Below, one piece after another: positions 35,852 through 42,360 of a stretch of DNA of 42,360 nt. A program made the translations under genes and the position numbers. Origin of the DNA: Kofleriaceae bacterium (GTDB taxonomy: Bacteria; Myxococcota_A; Polyangia; Haliangiales; Haliangiaceae); contig JANTGM010000047.1 of NCBI GenBank assembly GCA_024762925.1, positions 1 to 42,360 on the forward strand. The letters run 5' to 3'. Positions within the stretch are counted from its first letter, which is position 1. Each line of letters starts with the position of its first letter. Below the pieces are notes generated by a model, which searched no databases, was not told where the DNA came from, and worked only from the letters and a program-made list of their open reading frames with translations.

Positions 35852-38091
35852 TTTGCGTCTCCTTCTGAGAACGAGGGCTTAAGTGGTTCGTCGGACAACT
35901 CTTTTGCAAACAAGTAGCGATTTCCACCGTTTTCCCACTGGGTCGTTGCACCAACCTGGCGAACAATTTTGAAAACGCCAATCTCATTCGCTCCCAGGGC
36001 AACTCTGAAGGTCGTGAATCCGTCGCTCCCTCGAGTGCCCTTGATTCCACGACTCGGCTCCCAATCGCCGAACGTAGGGCCAGCGCCGACAAGTCGCACT
36101 TCCTCATCGCTTTGCACCCGAAGCGCTATCTCGCGACGCTCATCCGCACCACCATCGAGCGAAAGGTCTGTATTTGGATAGATGCGGACACCAACAGAAA
36201 GCGGAGCCACTGAGAATTCTTTGGAACGGGTACCATCAAGCACATTGAGACCTGCGACACCTTTGGCGAACGTTTCAGGGGTCCATGTTTCTTGCCCCAA
36301 GTTGATCGCAATAAGAGCAGTCTCCTTGGCGCCTTCACGTAGGTAGAGAAAGTGCTCGCTCGACAAGTGCAGTGGGCGTGGCTTGCCCGCGCGAAGAACT
36401 GCATGCGTCTTTCGAGCCTCCAGCAATGCGCTGATCAACGGAGCGAAGCGGGCATCGGCCGCAAAGTCCATGTCCTGCCGATTCTCAGGCTCCCTTGCCC
36501 CTGCAAGGCCTAGCTCAGTTCCGTAGTTGAGTGTCGGAATTCCCCGCGCAGTTAGAAGAAACGTGAGCAGTGCCCGCACACGTCGGTCATCTCCTCCACA
36601 GGCACTCCACACGCGCGGGACATCGTGATTGTCGGCAAAGGTCATGAGACGATTGGCATCGGCATAAAGAACGTCCAGAGAGAGCGTTGCGGCGAGTCGT
36701 CCCAGGTGCTGCCCTTTGCAGAACGTATCCTTCATCGAGAAGTAGAGCGGAAAGTCAAATAGGTGACTGAAGCCATCCTCCGCAAAGCCTTCGGCAATCA
36801 CCTTTGGGTCACCGTTGTAGAGTTCACCAATCGTGGCAAAGCCTTCGCCCGCGCGGTCACGCAGCGCCGCGGTGTAGCGCTGCCAAAACCCAGTACCCAC
36901 GTGCTTCACCGCATCAAGCCGAAATCCTGCTGGTTGCAGGACTTCGATCCAATGCGCTGAAGCCGAGAGAAGAAACTCATAAACTGCATCGTTCTCTTGC
37001 GCGAGATCGGGCAATCCATGAACGTCGAAGGTTGTCATTTGAACGGGGTCATCCCACTTCTTGATGTCACCATTGTGATGGAACCAACTAGGTTTTTCGG
37101 CGACAAGTTTCGTGTCGTAGCCTACGTGGTTCAGCACCATGTCTAAGACGAGATTCATCCCGCGCTCTTCGAGGGCCCTACGCAGCTCTAAGAGTTCTTC
37201 GGTTGTCCCAAATCTTCGTTCTAGCGTGCGCAAGTCCTCAGTCCAATAGCCATGAAATGCTCCATGCTCGCCAATCTTCTCCGTGCGCATAGAGAAGATT
37301 GGTGAGAGCCAGATCGTCTGAAACCCCATCGCGGCAATATGGTCGAGCTTGGCGATGAGACCTGCGATGTCGCCTCCGTGAAATGCTTGCGGATCGCTGA
37401 TGTCAACTTCACCATCATTGTCGGTGCGACCATTGTAAAAGCGATCGATCATTACAAAGTACATCGGTCCGACCTCGTACGTCGTCAACCTCGCCCTTTT
37501 GGGGGCTGTAGCTGCGGCAAGCTCGAGTCCAGCAACAAAATCGTCGATCTCCTTGCCTAGTTTGCTAGCAATTGTATCGGCAGCATTGGCAAGCGCTTCT
37601 TTTTCACGCTGGTGATCAAACGTGAGCAGAACCGGAATAGTGAAGCTCGCTGTGTCTCCCGGTGTGGTTTCGCCAGCTTTTGCCATGCTGAGTTTCACGA
37701 ACACGGTCCACCGGTATCGACCATTGAGCTGCGAGTAGTACTGCGCTCGAGTCTCCACCAAGAGCGTCAACTGGGCATCATCGGCCAAAGCTGACAAGCT
37801 CTCAAACCGGTCACGACTTGCCCGCTTCCTAAGAAATATCGACTCGAAACTTGGCTGCGAGATTGGGTGAATGACTAGATTTCGCTTGCCAAGAACGTCT
37901 CGAATTCGAGTTTCTAGAGCGGCGGGTACAGAGGCCAATTCGCTGCCCTTGTCGTGCACGATGGCAACGGCAATCGACGTCTCTTGCTGCAAGCGTTGGG
38001 TTGGCTGGGACTTCAGACAGCCCGACCAGACCAGGGCAAGCGCGAGAAGTGCCCAACGCCAAGGGCGTTCTGAGAATTGTTCTAAAACCAT
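35848..38091 (-). CDS. GH13 alpha-amylase lipoprotein with new N-terminal domain and CBM20-like tail
   Basis: 747 residues. Signal ending LVWSGCLKS (Cys25). Residues 30-200 are an alpha/beta domain I do not recognise (TSIAVAIVHDKGSELASVP, AQLTLLVETRAQYYSQLNGRY, FVKLSMA); its layout vaguely recalls CsgG/TolB-N-type lipoprotein domains. The GH13 barrel (about 205-640) has LDMVLNHVG, FRLDAVKHV (Asp393), IGELYNG (Glu423) and FADNHDVPR (Asp490). Residues 665-735 look like a CBM20 starch-binding domain (LVGAGPTFGDWEPS; QWENGGNRYLF). The ATG lies inside the 3' end of the porin gene (10-base overlap), with GAGG 8 bases upstream. Probably surface- or periplasm-exposed on a lipid anchor. Confidence 0.95.
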   Translation of the reverse strand: MVLEQFSERPWRWALLALALVWSGCLKSQPTQRLQQETSIAVAIVHDKGSELASVPAALETRIRDVLGKRNLVIHPISQPSFESIFLRKRASRDRFESLSALADDAQLTLLVETRAQYYSQLNGRYRWTVFVKLSMAKAGETTPGDTASFTIPVLLTFDHQREKEALANAADTIASKLGKEIDDFVAGLELAAATAPKRARLTTYEVGPMYFVMIDRFYNGRTDNDGEVDISDPQAFHGGDIAGLIAKLDHIAAMGFQTIWLSPIFSMRTEKIGEHGAFHGYWTEDLRTLERRFGTTEELLELRRALEERGMNLVLDMVLNHVGYDTKLVAEKPSWFHHNGDIKKWDDPVQMTTFDVHGLPDLAQENDAVYEFLLSASAHWIEVLQPAGFRLDAVKHVGTGFWQRYTAALRDRAGEGFATIGELYNGDPKVIAEGFAEDGFSHLFDFPLYFSMKDTFCKGQHLGRLAATLSLDVLYADANRLMTFADNHDVPRVWSACGGDDRRVRALLTFLLTARGIPTLNYGTELGLAGAREPENRQDMDFAADARFAPLISALLEARKTHAVLRAGKPRPLHLSSEHFLYLREGAKETALIAINLGQETWTPETFAKGVAGLNVLDGTRSKEFSVAPLSVGVRIYPNTDLSLDGGADERREIALRVQSDEEVRLVGAGPTFGDWEPSRGIKGTRGSDGFTTFRVALGANEIGVFKIVRQVGATTQWENGGNRYLFAKELSDEPLKPSFSEGDAK

Positions 38092-39575
38092 GCTTCTGCC
38101 TCAAGCGCCAGCAAGTGGTGCCAGTGTTCTTCTTGGTTTGGAAAGACGTTAAAATCGTCAAGACTATCGATGAAGTTGTTGCCAAAGGCGTTGTTCTGAT
38201 TTGAGTACTGCACTCCGTAGAGCAAGCGCAGCGAGGGCCGAGAGTAGATACCCATTCCCATTGGGTTAAGAACCCAACCAATCTTGCCCTGCCATGTCTT
38301 GCGAGTCTTGAGGTCGCCAAACTGCAAGCCTCGTGGATCGCCAGTACCATTCGTGCTCTCAAAGACCGAGTCATAGTGCGCCCGGTAGAGGTTGCCATTG
38401 TTGCTGGTCTCTCTGGCCAGGCTGGTCTCGGCGAGGATGTGCGTGGTGCGAGTCATGTAGAGTTGGGCGCGGGCCACAGTCGACATGAAGGTTCGATCGT
38501 TGTCGTTGGCCACAATGTTGTTGTCTTTGTCGAAGTGATGGCCCCACCAAGCCGCCACATTCAGGTCAAGAAGCCCTGGCACAAGCCGCAGCTGCATCTC
38601 GGTTCCGATATCAAGGCGATAGCGCTCGTCGGTAAAGTCGTTGATGTAGATGGTGTATTCGCGCCCCATGTACTGTTCGGTGGTGAAGTTTTCGGGGTGC
38701 GCTTTTGTGAAGTTCACAAAGATGTTGTTCCAAATCAGTGGCCCAAAACCGCCAAAACCGAGATAGCCGATTGCCTTGTGGGATTTCGATGACGTCGCAA
38801 CGGGACGAGGAAAGAAGTCTTCCATGCCTGGATTCTCCTGCAAGAAAGACTCTGCCACTTCACCTCGTACGAAATCTTCGTAGTCGATCCCGGGCGTATT
38901 GTAGGGCGCAAACCGATTCCCTTCGACTTCAGGCTCGAAGTAGAACTGTCCTCCAGCGCCAAGTTCGAAGTGATTGCCAAACCTCATTCGAGCAGTGGCT
39001 CCGCCCGTGAGAATTGTTGAGTACTCCTCTCCACGCAAAGAGAAGCCAGCGTCGCCTACTCCCACCAAGACTTCCAGCGGGCCTTCTCGGTATTTTGCTG
39101 AAAGTCCAACGGTGCCAAAGAAGACCGTGGCGGGGCGAAAGTCATAGAGCCCCAAGTCACCAAAGAAGTACTGAAGGGTGCCCAACTGCCACGTGACGTT
39201 CTCTAGAAGAATGTTTCCAGCCTGGGCGTAGAGCTGCGTGACTCGAAAGTTTTCTAGAGAGCCTCGCCCCGGATCCATGTTTGAAACCGAGCCACCCTCG
39301 ACCCGCGCATGTACACGTGTCCAGGCATCGTTGGTTGTTGGGTCCTCTTTGAGAAGCGCGAGCCGCAGCTCCAACATACCGTAGGGGCCTTCGTTGAGAA
39401 GCCGACCATAGAGATTCCAAAACCCGAGTTTTGAATCACCACCCTGCAAATCGGGGCGAGCCATGACTCGAAAGTAACCGGCCGCCGCAAAGCGATCTTC
39501 GGCTGTGTCTGCCCGGAGAGGCGCGCTGGACAAGAGTATGACCAGGGCGCCTAGGGCGGCGATTAGCGTGCGCAT
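38082..39575 (-). CDS. Outer-membrane porin-like barrel, probably for maltodextrins
   Basis: 497 residues with a classical signal (MRTLIAALGALVILLSSAPLRADT) and no lipobox. The mature part alternates polar and hydrophobic residues with many aromatics (GMLELRLALLKED, ILLENVTWQLGTLQYFFGDLGLYD, HILAETSLARE, KIGWVLNPMG, PSLRLLYGVQYSNQN) and ends LLALEAEAWF with the C-terminal Phe required by the BAM machinery. Length and layout suit a 16-18-strand sugar porin, though similarity to LamB itself is not evident. GGAG is 6 bases before the ATG. Its place, 20 bases after the debranching enzyme gene and overlapping the amylase gene, makes it the uptake channel of the operon (inference). Confidence 0.85.
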   Translation of the reverse strand: MRTLIAALGALVILLSSAPLRADTAEDRFAAAGYFRVMARPDLQGGDSKLGFWNLYGRLLNEGPYGMLELRLALLKEDPTTNDAWTRVHARVEGGSVSNMDPGRGSLENFRVTQLYAQAGNILLENVTWQLGTLQYFFGDLGLYDFRPATVFFGTVGLSAKYREGPLEVLVGVGDAGFSLRGEEYSTILTGGATARMRFGNHFELGAGGQFYFEPEVEGNRFAPYNTPGIDYEDFVRGEVAESFLQENPGMEDFFPRPVATSSKSHKAIGYLGFGGFGPLIWNNIFVNFTKAHPENFTTEQYMGREYTIYINDFTDERYRLDIGTEMQLRLVPGLLDLNVAAWWGHHFDKDNNIVANDNDRTFMSTVARAQLYMTRTTHILAETSLARETSNNGNLYRAHYDSVFESTNGTGDPRGLQFGDLKTRKTWQGKIGWVLNPMGMGIYSRPSLRLLYGVQYSNQNNAFGNNFIDSLDDFNVFPNQEEHWHHLLALEAEAWF

Positions 39576-39595
39576 GTCTGTCTCCGAATCGAGAG

Positions 39596-42025
39596 CTACT
39601 TGCCATTGCCAGCGACGGCAATCACGATGGAGCGTGGGTTAACGAAGTAGGTACTCTCAAGCGATGGGCCCTCGGTATCGAAATTGCCTGTCGCTGTGAT
39701 GTCCCGACCGATGCCTTCGAGGTATGCCTCGGTGTCAAAGAAGTCGCTGGTATCAACAACGCGCTTCCAGTCGCGTCCTGGAGGCATCGTGAACTCCACA
39801 GCACCCGATTCCATGTTCATGAGAATCACGATCTCCTCGCCCGCGCTACTGTCATTGTAGTGCTGCATTAGATGGCGACTGTTCCAGTCGGGGTCACCAG
39901 TGTTTGTGGCATTGCGCCATACGAATGGCGCTGACTCGCCGTACTGCGGAGGTGCAAACGCATACCGATGACTGTGGCGGAACCGAGTCATGTGCGAGAC
40001 AAAATCCTTCATACGATTGCGGAACGCGGTGGGCTTCCACCCGCCCCAGTCGTACCAGTTCGCCTCGTTGTCAGACTTGGTCGAGTAGGCGTTGTTGTTG
40101 CCAAGCTGCGTCCGCATCCACTCGTCACCACCGAGAATCAGAGGCGTGCCTTGAGAAATCATCAGGCTAACGAACATGTTTCGCATTTGCTGACGCTTGG
40201 CAGCTTCATCCCCCCAGTTGCGTGAGTGGTTATTGTTGTCACCACTATCGCGGTCACAGAATGGGGAGGTGAGGTCCTCACAGCAAACCGGGTTGAGTGG
40301 CCCGCAACCGTTTTGCTTCACGTCATACGAGAAGAGGTCGTACATGGTGAAGCCGTCATGCACCGTGATGAAGTTGACAGAGTGGTAGGGACGACGACCG
40401 TTCCATGAGAATAAATCGTAGCTACCCGTCAAAGTAGAGCCACCATCGCCACCGCCACCATTGCTGCTTAGCCGCCAGCCATCTTCATTGATGAAGTTGC
40501 GCCACCAGTCGCGAAAGTATGCATTCCACTCATACCAACCCGAGGTGCCTTCGCCCTCCGTTGCAACGGGAAACGCCCCCATGCTCCAACCGTAGTCACC
40601 GCCAGCAGCCCAAGGCTCGGCGATAATACGCACGTTGTGCTTGCTCAGAACTGGATCGTCGAGGATCTCTTGCAGCACAGATTCACTGATTTCGCCCCAG
40701 CGATTTGGGTCGATGTCGCTAGCGCCCAGGACAGGTGCCAGGTCGAAACGAAAGCCATCGACATGAAGCTCCTCAACCATGTAGCGCAGTGAGTCCATAA
40801 TGAGTCGACGCATAGGCCTCGAATGCGGGCGAACCTGATTGCCAACCCCGGTATTGTTCCAATAGGTCTGGTTGCCTTCATTGAGCGCGTAATACGAAGA
40901 GTTGTCCAAACCGCGGAACGAGTAGAGGCCGGCCACTTCTTTGGGATCGAAATTCACGAGGTCACCGTAGGAGCTCGGATCCAAGAGCGTATCGACCATT
41001 TCGATCTTTTCGCGCCAAAGGCCGCCTTCGCCCGTGTGGTTGTAGACGACGTCAACGATGACCTCGATGTCGCGCTTGTGGAGCTCCTCGACCATGCTCT
41101 TGAACTCGTCAACCGCATCAATTGGGCGAGCGCTGGACGAGAAGGAAATTTCTGGTGCAAAGAAGCTGAGGTTGTTGTAGCCCCAGTATCCGCCATCTAG
41201 GGGTTTTTCGTGGATAGGCAAAAGCTCCACAGCGTTGATGCCAAGCTCTTGTAGGTAATCGGCCTTCTCGGCAAATCCTCGGAAGGTTCCCGGGAACTCG
41301 ACGCCGGATGCAGGGGATGCCGTGAAGCCTTTGGGATGCACTTCGTAAAGAATCAGGTCGCTCCAGCGATGCCCCTCCCAGTCGGGATTCTGGCGATTCT
41401 CGCGCCACGCTTCTTCTTCGGCGCCCCACACGTGCTCGCTCGACCAAACGATGCTCTTGGCACCAGCACCATAGGTTGAGAGCGTTCGTGCCGGTCCGGA
41501 TGCGAGACTTGCTCTAGACCAATCGTGATCGCGATGCAAGACCTTGGCGTAGGGATCAATGAGCAGCTTGTTAGGATTGAACCTATGGCCATCCTCATCT
41601 ACGTCGGCGAGGAAACCATGAATGGTTCCGGGAATGAAGTCTTCATGCTCTTCCCAGTTTGGCCCCCAAGCAACATAGCCATAGTGTTGCCCTCGGCCGA
41701 TGCCCTCAACATAGAGATTCCAGACATCGCCAAAACGTTCCATCTCAAATTGGCGGGTCGGTAGGTTGCTCTCTGGATCATCAAAGAGAAGAACATCCAC
41801 ACGGGTTGCATTGGCTGAGAAGACACCGAAGTTGACTCCGGTCTCCAAGATGCTCGGTCCCAAGTGATCAAGAGCCTCAACGTCTGACTGCGCAAGGCCT
41901 GGGCCTAGTGGCTCGGTGTGATAGAGGCGGACGCGGTCATCGTCGTTCTCGCCACAGGCGGTTGCTGTCACGAAGAGGAGTGCGGAGAGGAGTGTGGGGA
42001 GGAAGCGTGGGGTGGCTTGGTTCAT
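39596..42025 (-). CDS. Isoamylase/glycogen-debranching-type GH13 lipoprotein
   Basis: 809 residues from the ATG at 42025 (AAGGAG 5 bases upstream; the 26 upstream codons lack a signal). Lipobox TATACGEN (Cys24). An N-terminal CBM48 beta-sandwich (about 60-165; GVNFGVFSANATRVDVLLFD, typical of GlgX/isoamylase) precedes a GH13 barrel: VDVVYNH (region I), VDGFRFDLA (Asp428), IIAEPW (Glu470), FITVHDGFT (Asp557). HPKGFT and WYEWNAYFRDWWR patterns also match the isoamylase/GlgX subfamily. It should cut alpha-1,6 branches of glycogen or amylopectin. Cytoplasmic GlgX has no signal peptide, so an anchored, exported form points to external substrate. First gene of the alpha-glucan operon. Confidence 0.95.
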   Translation of the reverse strand: MNQATPRFLPTLLSALLFVTATACGENDDDRVRLYHTEPLGPGLAQSDVEALDHLGPSILETGVNFGVFSANATRVDVLLFDDPESNLPTRQFEMERFGDVWNLYVEGIGRGQHYGYVAWGPNWEEHEDFIPGTIHGFLADVDEDGHRFNPNKLLIDPYAKVLHRDHDWSRASLASGPARTLSTYGAGAKSIVWSSEHVWGAEEEAWRENRQNPDWEGHRWSDLILYEVHPKGFTASPASGVEFPGTFRGFAEKADYLQELGINAVELLPIHEKPLDGGYWGYNNLSFFAPEISFSSSARPIDAVDEFKSMVEELHKRDIEVIVDVVYNHTGEGGLWREKIEMVDTLLDPSSYGDLVNFDPKEVAGLYSFRGLDNSSYYALNEGNQTYWNNTGVGNQVRPHSRPMRRLIMDSLRYMVEELHVDGFRFDLAPVLGASDIDPNRWGEISESVLQEILDDPVLSKHNVRIIAEPWAAGGDYGWSMGAFPVATEGEGTSGWYEWNAYFRDWWRNFINEDGWRLSSNGGGGDGGSTLTGSYDLFSWNGRRPYHSVNFITVHDGFTMYDLFSYDVKQNGCGPLNPVCCEDLTSPFCDRDSGDNNNHSRNWGDEAAKRQQMRNMFVSLMISQGTPLILGGDEWMRTQLGNNNAYSTKSDNEANWYDWGGWKPTAFRNRMKDFVSHMTRFRHSHRYAFAPPQYGESAPFVWRNATNTGDPDWNSRHLMQHYNDSSAGEEIVILMNMESGAVEFTMPPGRDWKRVVDTSDFFDTEAYLEGIGRDITATGNFDTEGPSLESTYFVNPRSIVIAVAGNGK

Positions 42026-42056
42026 AGGACTCCTTGGGGGGCAGACGCTACCCCAC

Positions 42057-42085
42057 AATATGAATTGGATTCCAGGGTTTTCGAA
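42057..42085 (-). promoter_or_regulatory. Weak candidate promoter of the alpha-glucan operon
   Basis: On the minus strand TTCGAA (42085-42080) and CATATT (42062-42057) are 17 bp apart, about 32 bases before the ATG at 42025. Each hexamer is a poor match to the sigma-70 consensus, so this is a suggestion based mainly on position. Confidence 0.3.
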
Positions 42086-42099
42086 GTATGACGACTTCT

Positions 42100-42124
42100 G
42101 CAACCAAACGTTGCATTTCGCAAC
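42100..42124. promoter_or_regulatory. Candidate LacI-family operator with three phased half-sites
   Basis: GCAAC (42100-42104), GTTGC (42110-42114) and GCAAC (42120-42124) alternate in orientation at exactly 10-bp steps. The first pair reads TGCAAC-caaac-GTTGCA (42099-42115), close to the LacI/GalR-type word TGCAAACGTTTGCA. It lies 75-99 bases upstream of the operon's first ATG and just upstream of the weak -35. A maltose/maltodextrin-responsive repressor is the natural guess; no regulator gene is in the window. Confidence 0.5.
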
Positions 42125-42360
42125 ACAGCTGACACGTAACTAAATGGAACCCTTGGCATGTTTTGGTGGGATGCAGGATCCACTCCGACATCAGCACACC
42201 ACAGGCAGCCTTTCTCCGATCGCCCATCGGACTCGGATTGACCATCGGAGTTATTCCCTTGAGCGAACGCATGGCAGCAGCAAAGCAACTTCCAAAGATC
42301 GGTGACTTAGATAATGGCTGTACGGGCCCCCCCGGGCGAGGCAGGCCCGACCGGCCCCCC
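42125..42360. other. Right-edge segment without a supported gene; C/G-rich end
   Basis: No gene is supported. A plus-strand frame (ATG at 42271, or TTG at 42259) is open to the edge but has no recognisable family, and its last codons lie in the final ~45 bases, which are almost pure C/G with runs of seven and six C. The composition differs sharply from the rest of the window and may be a clone or assembly end. Confidence 0.5.

Noticed and set aside
42259-42360. Plus-strand frame open to the right edge
   Set aside because: No family, no ribosome-binding site, and its end lies in the anomalous C/G-rich tail.

Overview
The window looks like a chromosomal segment from a marine-type Myxococcota/Bradymonadales-like bacterium (inference). 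Supporting signs are three eukaryotic-type Ser/Thr kinase-fold proteins, several PEGA-domain proteins, a PilZ-like domain of the myxobacterial paralogous type, many lipoproteins with rapidly varying Asp/Pro-rich linkers, large TPR proteins and a MoxR-VWA pair. It is densely coding, mostly real genes of ordinary codon use, with no tRNA, rRNA or CRISPR array that I could find. It begins with GATC and is 42.4 kb long, about the size of a cosmid or fosmid insert. The last ~45 bases are abruptly C/G-rich, so the right edge may be a clone or contig end.

Layout. 1-720: decayed mobile DNA (dispersed inverted-arm repeat, IS5-family transposase scrap) and a small hypothetical ORF. 728-3961 (-): C39-like papain-fold peptidase, AsmA/DUF748-like anchored protein, acidic helical protein and a zinc-ribbon thioredoxin (TrxC). 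4165-6666 (+): M13 metalloprotease lipoprotein and a small lipoprotein. 6671-9658 (-): copper operon copA-cueR-copZ, with a textbook CueR promoter (19-bp spacer) placed so that copA mRNA would be almost leaderless. 9837-10742 (+): tandem UspA protein. 10958-13328 (-): queuosine-precursor transporter and a PEGA-PEGA-polyAsp-beta-barrel protein.

13382-19738 (+): soluble Ser/Thr kinase; then a tight unit of a membrane pseudokinase with an extracytoplasmic PEGA domain, an envelope TPR protein and a VanX-like D,D-dipeptidase lipoprotein; then a CBS-pair protein. 19748-24678 (-): 1111-residue TPR protein and a Cys-rich repeat lipoprotein. 24775-28192 (+): metzincin-like lipoprotein and a canonical transmembrane Ser/Thr kinase. 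28189-28767 (-): small membrane protein. 29102-31777 (+): PilZ-like/PEGA membrane protein and a lipoprotein. 31689-33860 (-): MoxR ATPase and VWA protein.

33941-42025 (-): a four-gene alpha-glucan operon: isoamylase/debranching-type GH13 lipoprotein, outer-membrane porin-like barrel, GH13 lipoprotein with a C-terminal CBM20-like domain and a novel N-terminal domain, and GH13 lipoprotein with an N-terminal starch-binding-like beta-sandwich. A LacI-family-like triple half-site lies upstream. Together this reads as a porin-based, SusCD-free counterpart of the Bacteroidetes starch utilisation system: lipid-anchored enzymes cut starch or glycogen and the porin admits the maltodextrins. This operon, and the pseudokinase-PEGA/TPR/D,D-dipeptidase unit, are the best candidates for undescribed systems.
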